Part shown: positions 1-5,979 of the stretch, piece by piece
Layout of the letters: each line of letters begins with the position of its first letter
How positions within the stretch are numbered: position 1 is the stretch's first letter
Source of the DNA: JBNKDD01 sp050288085
GTDB taxonomy: Bacteria; Chloroflexota; Anaerolineae; Aggregatilineales; UBA3940
Assembly (NCBI GenBank): GCA_050288085.1
Contig: JBNKDD010000219.1
Coordinates: 1-9,572, forward strand
Reading direction: 5' to 3'
DNA length: 9,572 nt
Made by a program: the position numbers and the translations under genes
The notes under the pieces: generated by a model
Databases searched by the model: none
Seen by the model: only the letters and a program-made list of their open reading frames with translations
What the model was told of the DNA's origin: nothing

Positions 1-1
1 C

Positions 2-1156
2 TATGAAAGCACCCGCACCATCAACGGTGAGCCGCGTACTTTCCTGGTAACCAAGTTCCCCTATATTTCCTCAGAGGAAGAACTGCTGGGCATTATTGGA
101 TTGATCCGGGATATCACCGGTCAACGGCCCACCGAGAGTGGGGTTGACCGGCAGAATGTCCAGATGCTTGCCGAAGCCAGCGAAGTCATCTTAAACAGTG
201 TGGCCGATGGCGTGATCGTAACCGACCGGAGCGGCGAGATTCTACTCACCAACTCGGTAGCTTCCCGGTGGTTAGAGCACCTTGAACCGTCGTCAGATCG
301 TCCGAAGCTCCAGGAAACCCTCCGGTATATGGCAACCACGCCGATTGATGACACCCAAAAGCTGATCGAACTGACCCGGTATGATTTCCAGGCTCAGATG
401 ACCGAACTAACGCAGGACGATCACAGTATGGGCCGGGTGATTGTCCTCCATGACGTGACGCGTCTCAAGGCCCTCGACCGGTTGCGCAGCCAGTTTATCT
501 CCAATGCTTCCCACGAATTACGTAATCCGCTGACCGGCCTCAAATTGTACGTCACCATGCTGCGCCAGGGACCGCCCGAAAAGCGGGAAAAATATATCAA
601 CCAGATCGATGAATTAGTCAATACGATGACGAGCCTCGTTGACAGCCTGCTTGACCTGTCCCACCTCGATCAGGCAACGATGCCGCTTGCCCCTCAGCCG
701 GTCGATCTGGACAATCTGGCGGTGGACGTGATCGAGACTTTTGCCGAGGTTGCCGCTGCCGACCATGACATCACGCTGATCTTCAACCGGGCGGCGAAGC
801 TGCCGCCGGTCGAAGGCGATCCACTGCAACTGCGGCAGGTGATGAATAACCTGGTTGAAAACGCCTTGAAGTTCACCCCGGCGGGAGGGCAGGTCAAGGT
901 GAGTCTTCACAAGGAGCAGCACACGGTTGTCCTCACGGTGAGCGATACCGGTATCGGCATTACGCCGGAAGAGAAGCCGTTTATTTTTGAGCGTTTCTTC
1001 CGTGCAGAGAGCGTCCGCAGCCAGCACATTCCCGGCACCGGGTTGGGGTTGGCAATCGTCAAAGAGATCGTTGAACTGCATAACGGGATCATCGTCGCTC
1101 AGAGCGAACCGAACAACGGGACGACCTTCATCGTGCGCCTCCCGGTGAACGACTGA
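2..1156 (+). CDS. PAS-domain sensor histidine kinase, 5'-truncated by window edge
   Basis: This is the C-terminal 384 residues of a two-component sensor kinase that autophosphorylates on His and passes the phosphate to a response regulator lying outside the window. The frame is open from base 2. A TTG at 101 could serve as a start, but the codons before it encode a normal PAS/PAC ending (GEPRTFLVTKFP, then GLIRDITGQR), so the gene begins upstream. Numbering from the first codon, a second, weaker PAS domain spans about 60-153 (DGVIVTDRSGEIL to VLHDVTRLK). The dimerisation/phosphoacceptor helix follows with FISNASHELRNPL, His171. The ATPase domain has the N box (NNLVENALKFTP), G1 (DTGIGI), F box (IFERFFRA) and G2 (GTGLGLAIV). 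All catalytic boxes are intact. No membrane segment is visible in this part, and the signal sensed cannot be told. The next gene starts 122 nt later and need not be co-transcribed. Confidence 0.93.
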   Translation, partial: YESTRTINGEPRTFLVTKFPYISSEEELLGIIGLIRDITGQRPTESGVDRQNVQMLAEASEVILNSVADGVIVTDRSGEILLTNSVASRWLEHLEPSSDRPKLQETLRYMATTPIDDTQKLIELTRYDFQAQMTELTQDDHSMGRVIVLHDVTRLKALDRLRSQFISNASHELRNPLTGLKLYVTMLRQGPPEKREKYINQIDELVNTMTSLVDSLLDLSHLDQATMPLAPQPVDLDNLAVDVIETFAEVAAADHDITLIFNRAAKLPPVEGDPLQLRQVMNNLVENALKFTPAGGQVKVSLHKEQHTVVLTVSDTGIGITPEEKPFIFERFFRAESVRSQHIPGTGLGLAIVKEIVELHNGIIVAQSEPNNGTTFIVRLPVND

Positions 1157-1278
1157 AAGCCAGCAGAGACCGCCTCACACAGGTAAATCGTAGTCCATTC
1201 ACCGTGCGTAACGGCCCGATAGTCTATAGAATTGTGCCCTGATATTTGGTTTAACTTCGATCCACAGGATAATCCGGC

Positions 1279-1932
1279 ATGAAAATTAGCGGCGCAATCT
1301 TTGACCTGGACGGGACTCTCGGCAATACTTACGTCCTGTCAATTGAAGCATTCCGGCAGGCGTTTATACAATTTGCCGGACGGCGGCTTACCGACGAGGA
1401 AATTGTCGCTACCTTCGGCCCCTCCGAAGTAGGGACGGTGCGCCAGATCATCCCTGACCCTGATCGCCGGGAAGCCTGCCTACAGGCTTACCTCGATGCC
1501 TATGATCAGTTACACGATCAATATGCGCCAGAACCATTTCCAGGTATTAAGACGGCGCTGGCTGCATTCCAGGCATACCACATTCCATTGGCTTTAGTGA
1601 CAGGTAAATGGGCGGACAGCGCATTGATGACGCTCAAACGATTTGACCTGGCCGGTTACTTCGATATTGTCGAAACCGGATCGCCCGATGGCCCGGTAAA
1701 ACCAAAGTTGCTCCGTAAAGTGCTCAAGGCGTGGAATCTGCCAGCCGGTCAGGTGATTTACGTTGGGGATATGGCATCTGACATAATCGCTTCCAGGCAG
1801 GTGGGGGTGATCCCGCTGGGGGCAGGGTGGGCAGCGGAAATAGAGGAGCTAGAGGCGCAGAAACCTGAAGCGACCTTCCGCACGGTAGATGATCTGATTA
1901 AGTGGATAGGCGATAACCTGAATCATCATTGA
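1279..1932 (+). CDS. HAD-superfamily hydrolase, phosphoglycolate phosphatase / PpaX-like
   Basis: A 217-residue soluble phosphatase of the HAD superfamily with a helical C1 cap, the size usual for Gph/PpaX/beta-phosphoglucomutase relatives. Motif I is FDLDGTL, with the nucleophile Asp9 and acid/base Asp11. Motif II is LVTGK with Thr108. Motif III is the Lys in VKPK, Lys141. Motif IV is GDMASDI, with Asp164 and Asp168 binding Mg2+. The cap lies at about residues 18-85. After motif I the sequence reads LGNT, where many relatives have VDS or the like. The substrate cannot be read from sequence; phosphoglycolate, pyrophosphate or a sugar phosphate are all possible. The ATG at 1279 is preceded by AGGA at about 9 nt. 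The gene is convergent with the HEAT-repeat gene, with only 13 nt between the two stops and no hairpin terminator there. Confidence 0.9.
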   Translation: MKISGAIFDLDGTLGNTYVLSIEAFRQAFIQFAGRRLTDEEIVATFGPSEVGTVRQIIPDPDRREACLQAYLDAYDQLHDQYAPEPFPGIKTALAAFQAYHIPLALVTGKWADSALMTLKRFDLAGYFDIVETGSPDGPVKPKLLRKVLKAWNLPAGQVIYVGDMASDIIASRQVGVIPLGAGWAAEIEELEAQKPEATFRTVDDLIKWIGDNLNHH

Positions 1933-1945
1933 GCCTACGCGAAGT

Positions 1946-2362
1946 CTACCCACCGCGCCGCCATGCCCTGACCGCGGCTAATGCCTCCGGTGTGCCGACT
2001 GTATCCAGCGCGCGGGAAGCGATAATCCGCACGATTTGATACGGGTCGTTCAGCGCCGCAATCAGCGCATCGGTGGAGCGTGGATCGCCCGTCTTCTGAA
2101 ATACCCAGGCTGCCAGCGCACGCGCTTCCCGATCCCCTTCATATAATACCTGGATCAGGTCTGGGGTGGCAGCTTCTCCTATCCGGCGGATGGCGTTCGC
2201 TGCCCGCCAGCGTGCCATCCTTCCACCGCTTTGCAAGGCGGTCAGCAGACGCTGCATCCCTTCTTCCCCGCCCAGTGATGGCGATTCGCCGCTGTCACGT
2301 GGCAGGCTCTCCCTGCTCAGGGATGGTTCGCGATGTGTGAGGATATTTTCATCTTCAGTCAT
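1946..2362 (-). CDS. small HEAT-repeat protein
   Basis: A 138-residue protein with two to three HEAT/PBS-lyase-type alpha-helical repeats over residues 36-135. Typical repeat signatures are WRAANAIRRIGEAATPDLI, then ARALAAWVFQKTGDPRSTD, then VRIIASRALDTVGTPEAL. Such repeats form protein-binding scaffolds; no catalytic residues are seen. Residues 1-35 are polar and rich in Ser, Glu and Pro, probably disordered. The frame stays open to a GTG at 2518 (190 codons), but I prefer the ATG at 2362. The extra 52 codons use several rare codons (AGG, AGA, CTA, ATA) and show no repeat. A TATAAT lies at 2402-2397 just ahead of this ATG. No start in the frame has a good Shine-Dalgarno, so the 5' end is uncertain. 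Binding partner unknown. Confidence 0.72.
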   Translation of the reverse strand: MTEDENILTHREPSLSRESLPRDSGESPSLGGEEGMQRLLTALQSGGRMARWRAANAIRRIGEAATPDLIQVLYEGDREARALAAWVFQKTGDPRSTDALIAALNDPYQIVRIIASRALDTVGTPEALAAVRAWRRGG

Positions 2363-2396
2363 TATCTGGTGCTCGCTGAGTTCTTGCCTGGGAACC

Positions 2397-2426
2397 ATTA
2401 TAGTATCGCTGGGTCTGTTTAGGGAA
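2397..2426 (-). promoter_or_regulatory. candidate promoter of the HEAT-repeat gene
   Basis: On the minus strand a perfect TATAAT lies at 2402-2397, with a weak -35 (TTCCCT, 2426-2421) at 18 nt spacing. Transcription would begin near 2390, about 28 nt ahead of the ATG at 2362. Only the -10 is convincing. Confidence 0.35.
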
Positions 2427-2543
2427 AGCCGCGAGATTTGTTCACAGGCGGGTTCTCTGATAGGCAAGCACAGATGTCCGATAGCTGACCTTCCGCTGGA
2501 TCGGTTATACTTCCCCACGCAGGTTTTATTGAATTTTCATTGC

Positions 2544-2578
2544 TTGTGATCATACCTGCCACAATGAGATGCTAGCAT
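2544..2578. promoter_or_regulatory. inverted repeats upstream of the TM0106-type nuclease gene
   Basis: The 249-nt region between the divergent HEAT and nuclease genes holds two short symmetrical sequences. TTGTG (2544-2548) and CACAA (2560-2564) are separated by 11 nt. A perfect 10-bp palindrome, ATGCTAGCAT, lies at 2569-2578, 33 nt before the nuclease ATG. Either could be a regulator site, but short palindromes arise by chance. I could not place a convincing sigma-70 promoter for the plus strand; TATACT at 2506-2511 is the best -10 and has only a poorly spaced -35. Confidence 0.25.
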
Positions 2579-2611
2579 ACAGACGAAATCCCTGTAAAAA
2601 GGACGGCGAAG

Positions 2612-4039
2612 ATGGCAGAGTTAATACGTGCAACCGACCTCTATACACTGACAGAGTGCAATCGTAAGGTCTTTTTATCCCATCACGGCAACCGCCGGAA
2701 TCAGATTGCTCCCGGCGCTTATGACCAGTGGATTCAAGGCCAGGGCGAAGATTTCGAAGCCCAGGTGATCAGCAAGTACCGTGTCCATACACCACGCTAC
2801 CGGTCGGGTCGCCTGGAAGCAGGCTTTGATGCAACCCTGGAACTGATGAAAAAAGGCGTTGAATACATTTATCAGGGTGTCCTGATAGATGGCGACCTGA
2901 TCGGTATCCCCGATCTTTTGGAGCGCGTTGATGGTGGCGGCTCACGGTTGGGGGGCTATTCCTACCGCCCGATTGACGTTAAATATGCTTCAAGCCCCAG
3001 GTTAGGTCACCGCTTGCAGGTGATGGCTTATATTGCCCTGCTTGAAGCGCTCCAGGGTGTGAGGACTGATGGTGGTCTGTTCCTGCGCCTGTCTGCTGAT
3101 GAGCGCACCGATGATCGCATCTACCGGGAGGAGAAGGTTGCCTTCGATGCCCAGTTATTTAACGAGAAGTATGCAGAGGTGCTTGAACTGGTCAGCCATC
3201 GATTTGATCCATCGCCTTTCATTTCTTCGACCTGCCAGACCTGTACCTGGCGCGATCTATGCGTCCCGATGGCCGAGCAGACACAGGATGCCTCCTTGAT
3301 GTCCGGCCTACGCCGCACCGTGTGGACGGCACTCCATGAACGGGGAATTGGCACCTTACCGGCAGTCGCCAGGGCCGCCCCTGAGGAGTTGATCAACATT
3401 AGGGGGGTAGGTGAGAAGACTGCTAACTCGATCACCTGGCAGGCGCAGGCGCTCACCGAGAATCGGAGTATTCAGATCGGGACGCCCAATGTACCTGTTT
3501 CCGACCCGGTGATCTTCTTCGATGTAGAGAGCGTGCCCAGTGATGGCGTGATCTACCTGATGGGTACTTTCATCCGGGAGCGCAGGCGCGAAAAGTTTGT
3601 CTATGATGTGGCAAAACACCCCGATGAAGAACGGCACATGTGGCTTGATTTCGTACACCGGATGGATCGGTTGGATGGCTATATCTATCACTATGGCAGC
3701 TATGAAGTCGCCGCTCTCCGTAAGCTGATGGAGCGCTACAACCCGGATGATGAACGGGTGCTGGCTATGTTTGACCGGATGATCGATTTGCAGAAGGTGA
3801 TCAAACACAATGTGGTGCTGCCGTTGCGGGGCTATTCTCTGAAGGATGTCGGCCCCTGGCTTGGTTATGAGTGGGGAGGCGAGACTCAGGCCGCTGACGA
3901 TTCAATCCTCGAATACCTGACCTATCTCGAAACCGGTCGGCAGCGTCATCTTCGTAACGTGTTGCAATATAACGAGGATGATTGCCGCGCCACCGCCCAT
4001 ATTTACGATTGGCTGTTGACCCTGCCCGCCGTCAAATAG
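2612..4039 (+). CDS. TM0106-family RecB/Cas4-like nuclease fused to HhH and DEDD (YprB-like) exonuclease domains
   Basis: A 475-residue protein with two nuclease domains. Residues 1-220 form a PD-(D/E)XK nuclease of the RecB/Cas4 type: GIPD with Asp101, IDVKY with Asp122 and Lys124, and QVMAY (Gln136, Tyr140). Cys16 in the N-terminal TECNRK and the Cys208/211/217 triplet match the split four-Cys 4Fe-4S site of Cas4 and AddB. Residues about 244-275 are a helix-hairpin-helix DNA-binding segment (GTLPAVARAAPEELINIRGV). Residues 299-470 are an RNase H-fold DEDD exonuclease domain of the YprB type: FFDVES (Asp304, Glu306), YIYHYGSYE, IDLQ (Asp392) and YNEDD (Asp456/457). All metal ligands look present, so both nucleases may be active on DNA or RNA ends. 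ATG 2612 has AAGGA at 8 nt. In other genomes this architecture is often linked to an SF1 helicase; none is seen here. A repair role is inference. Confidence 0.88.
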   Translation: MAELIRATDLYTLTECNRKVFLSHHGNRRNQIAPGAYDQWIQGQGEDFEAQVISKYRVHTPRYRSGRLEAGFDATLELMKKGVEYIYQGVLIDGDLIGIPDLLERVDGGGSRLGGYSYRPIDVKYASSPRLGHRLQVMAYIALLEALQGVRTDGGLFLRLSADERTDDRIYREEKVAFDAQLFNEKYAEVLELVSHRFDPSPFISSTCQTCTWRDLCVPMAEQTQDASLMSGLRRTVWTALHERGIGTLPAVARAAPEELINIRGVGEKTANSITWQAQALTENRSIQIGTPNVPVSDPVIFFDVESVPSDGVIYLMGTFIRERRREKFVYDVAKHPDEERHMWLDFVHRMDRLDGYIYHYGSYEVAALRKLMERYNPDDERVLAMFDRMIDLQKVIKHNVVLPLRGYSLKDVGPWLGYEWGGETQAADDSILEYLTYLETGRQRHLRNVLQYNEDDCRATAHIYDWLLTLPAVK

Positions 4040-4049
4040 TATTCATTTT

Positions 4050-4077
4050 GTAGGGACACGGCATGCCGTGTCCCTAC
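4050..4077. repeat. 28-bp perfect palindrome between convergent genes
   Basis: GTAGGGACACGGCA is followed directly by its exact reverse complement, giving a 12-bp stem with a CATG loop if folded. It starts 11 nt after the nuclease stop and ends 12 nt before the feoC stop. No T-run follows it on either strand, so it is not a classic intrinsic terminator, although it could still block or stabilise transcripts from both sides. Its form suggests one copy of a dispersed palindromic repeat. Only one copy is in the window. Confidence 0.85.
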
Positions 4078-4089
4078 GCCGATTGCGTT

Positions 4090-4344
4090 TTATCGGGAGC
4101 GATCCACCACCTCGAACTGCCTCGGCAGATGGAGGAGCATCGGGCAGCCATCTACCCCGCATGATCCACAAGCTGATCCGCAGGCCAGCCCATCATGGAC
4201 TTTAATCCGGCCTTTCTGTACCCAGAAATCGATCATCCCTTCTAATGCACCGGGTTCAATATCGAGCTGGTCGGCAAGTTGTGAAAGGCTGATTGGGGCA
4301 TCGGCTTCCTGTATCGTTTTTAGAATGCTGTGCAGAATGCTCAT
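4090..4344 (-). CDS. feoC: FeoC-like winged-helix protein with Fe-S-type Cys motif
   Basis: An 84-residue protein. Residues 1-50 form a small winged helix (ISLSQLADQLDIEPGALEGM, then WVQKGRIKV). The tail has four clustered Cys (CGSACGSCGVDGC), the C-x4-C-x2-C-x4-C arrangement known in FeoC proteins, where it binds a 4Fe-4S cluster. FeoC is thought to act in the cytoplasm on FeoB, protecting it from proteolysis or tuning it, or as a regulator. The assignment rests on fold, Cys pattern and its place in the feo block. Its ATG lies 9 nt after the stop of the SGNH-protein gene with no strong Shine-Dalgarno, pointing to translational coupling with that gene. It is separated from feoB by about 1.6 kb, unlike the usual feoABC order. 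Confidence 0.82.
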   Translation of the reverse strand: MSILHSILKTIQEADAPISLSQLADQLDIEPGALEGMIDFWVQKGRIKVHDGLACGSACGSCGVDGCPMLLHLPRQFEVVDRSR

Positions 4345-4353
4345 TGCTGCCGC

Positions 4354-5916
4354 TCACGGTTCAAGTAATTGATTGTCGTTAATATATGCAGCCAGTAAAT
4401 CGGCAAATAGCCTTGAACCATTGGCATTCCAATGGAAATCAGTCTGACTATACAGGGCTTGTGTGCTGGCGTTTGCCTGTGCTCGAAAATCCTCAGTCAT
4501 ATCGTAGCAATAAATGTCACGGGCCTCCAGGTAATCACAGATGGTCTGATACCCTGCCTGTTCCCTCTCCAGTGATAACGCCCCCTCGACCGGGCAATAA
4601 GGTATGAACTGTTCGCGATAGACAGACAGTTTCGAAGGGATGAGCACAAATGCCAGGGTATACTCCCCCGCCTCCGAGATTTCGATAGCTCGATCCAACC
4701 TTTGCTTCAGCACAACCTCAACCTGTGAAGTGTAGTTCAGGGCCAGGGTATCGCAGGTCGGGGGCTGATCGTCTGTCTGTGGTGGTGGGGCTTCATTCTG
4801 ATCGCTGCCCCGATTCTTTCCCTTTAAGCCCTGGCTGATTTTGTAAATGGGCGATTCGTTCAACAGGGTGAAGATCGTAAAATTGACCGGCGATTGGTAG
4901 GGACGAAGCTCCCATCGCTGTAACAGGCGGGGATTTTCTTCGACTTCAATATCGTTGCCCAGGTCATTTGCAAAAATGCCATAGATAACCAGTTGATGGT
5001 CGGACGGGGCCACATAACGCTCGGCGACCAGGTTGTATTGCCAGATCTGATAGCCAGAAATCCCATAATTGGCGACGGGAACTTCAAGCTGTTCGGACAG
5101 CCTGACCGACCACAGGTCCTGATCCGGCAGGTTCAAGCCAAAGAGGAAGCTGTCGCCGATCCCCGCCACCGGAGCGCCTGTGACATCCCCATTATTCCGA
5201 AAGCCGTTTTGGTCAGTTGTGACATAGATGATCTGAGATAGATCATTGGGGTCGAGATTGAGGGCATAGTGATCACGGTCAGGTCGGCCTTTGTATCCAA
5301 GTTGTGTGTCGGCTTCATGTAGTTTCCAATGCCGGTGATAAGCCTGGTAAGTCCCACCCTGGAGGCTTGCGTAAACCCAGCATATAAGGAGAAAAGTCAG
5401 CGTTCCACTCACCAATGCAAGCAAGCTGTTGGTTATGGTAGTTCTAAGCGCCTGCGGTTCACGCCCGGCGAAGATCAATATCCCGGCGAAATAAAGTTCG
5501 AGCAGGGCTGTTACCACCAGTAAAAATACAAATTCCGAGCCGATCCCAAAATCCCGTGCCTGCAACAAATAGCGCCGGACCAGGTACCATGCTTCGACCA
5601 ACCCGTATAAGACAACAGCAATCAATACGGGGAAACGCTGAAGCCAGCGTACTAGTATCAGGCTCTTCTCGATCAGCCGGGGCTTTGCAAGAACAGCCGC
5701 TGCCAGTGCTATAACGAGCACCAGAACATACAGGATCAATGCGGCAAAATACTTTGGAGCATACCGGCTCAACACCAATGTTGAGGACTCAACGGTTCTG
5801 CCAAATAATAGAGGAGCAGGCAGCAGCCAGATCACACAAAACACAATCAACAGGATGCGAAAGGTTCGCATCCCGGTCTGGTCAGGTCCTGCTGTTGAGT
5901 TTGAGTGAAGCTGCAT
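4354..5916 (-). CDS. five-helix membrane protein with C-terminal SGNH/GDSL hydrolase domain
   Basis: A 520-residue membrane protein. Five hydrophobic segments lie at about residues 19-38, 56-77, 95-114, 127-150 and 163-184. The C-terminal two thirds is an SGNH-hydrolase domain: block I GDSF (Ser256), block II NYGISGY (Gly285/288), block III FANDLGND (Asn317) and block V DFHWN (Asp493, His495). All four signature residues are present, so esterase or acetyl-transfer chemistry is plausible. Relatives of this fold include AlgJ/AlgX-like enzymes acting on polysaccharides, but the substrate here is unknown. A Pro-, Gln- and Asp-rich linker occurs near 366-388. The odd number of helices fits a domain outside the membrane. 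The ATG at 5916 has GGAGGAG 10 nt upstream; Met16 is a weaker alternative. It lies between feoB (63 nt) and feoC (9 nt), an unusual place for such a gene. Confidence 0.83.
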   Translation of the reverse strand: MQLHSNSTAGPDQTGMRTFRILLIVFCVIWLLPAPLLFGRTVESSTLVLSRYAPKYFAALILYVLVLVIALAAAVLAKPRLIEKSLILVRWLQRFPVLIAVVLYGLVEAWYLVRRYLLQARDFGIGSEFVFLLVVTALLELYFAGILIFAGREPQALRTTITNSLLALVSGTLTFLLICWVYASLQGGTYQAYHRHWKLHEADTQLGYKGRPDRDHYALNLDPNDLSQIIYVTTDQNGFRNNGDVTGAPVAGIGDSFLFGLNLPDQDLWSVRLSEQLEVPVANYGISGYQIWQYNLVAERYVAPSDHQLVIYGIFANDLGNDIEVEENPRLLQRWELRPYQSPVNFTIFTLLNESPIYKISQGLKGKNRGSDQNEAPPPQTDDQPPTCDTLALNYTSQVEVVLKQRLDRAIEISEAGEYTLAFVLIPSKLSVYREQFIPYCPVEGALSLEREQAGYQTICDYLEARDIYCYDMTEDFRAQANASTQALYSQTDFHWNANGSRLFADLLAAYINDNQLLEP

Positions 5917-5941
5917 GTGATGAATACTCCTCCGGCGGCAG

Positions 5942-5971
5942 AGTATAGCTTATCGAGACGAGGGCACACAA
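5942..5971 (-). promoter_or_regulatory. possible internal promoter for the SGNH gene
   Basis: On the minus strand TATACT (5947-5942) lies 18 nt downstream of TTGTGT (5971-5966), in the 63-nt gap after feoB. The predicted start would be near 5935, just ahead of the strong GGAGGAG. The -35 matches only its first three bases, so the SGNH-feoC pair may or may not be transcribed apart from feoAB. Confidence 0.3.
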
Positions 5972-5979
5972 GCACCCGG

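Noticed and set aside
614..1081. 155-codon open frame on the minus strand
   Set aside because: Lies fully inside the histidine kinase, whose catalytic boxes are all in frame on the plus strand. The antisense translation has no recognisable domain.
1157..1278. Promoter or terminator between the kinase and the HAD gene
   Set aside because: TATAGA at 1225-1230 is the only -10-like string and has no -35 at proper distance; no hairpin with a T-run is present.
2080..2549. Plus-strand open frames of 86 and 127 codons opposite the HEAT gene
   Set aside because: They are antisense to clear HEAT repeats and give Arg/Ser/Pro-rich low-information sequences with no Shine-Dalgarno support.
2612..4039. 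A cas4 gene of a CRISPR-Cas system
   Set aside because: The N-terminal domain is Cas4-like, but the fused HhH and DEDD domains fit the TM0106 family, and there is no repeat array or other cas gene.
4050..4077. Bidirectional intrinsic terminator
   Set aside because: The stem is strong, but neither strand has the T-run that should follow at once, so I call it a palindromic repeat.
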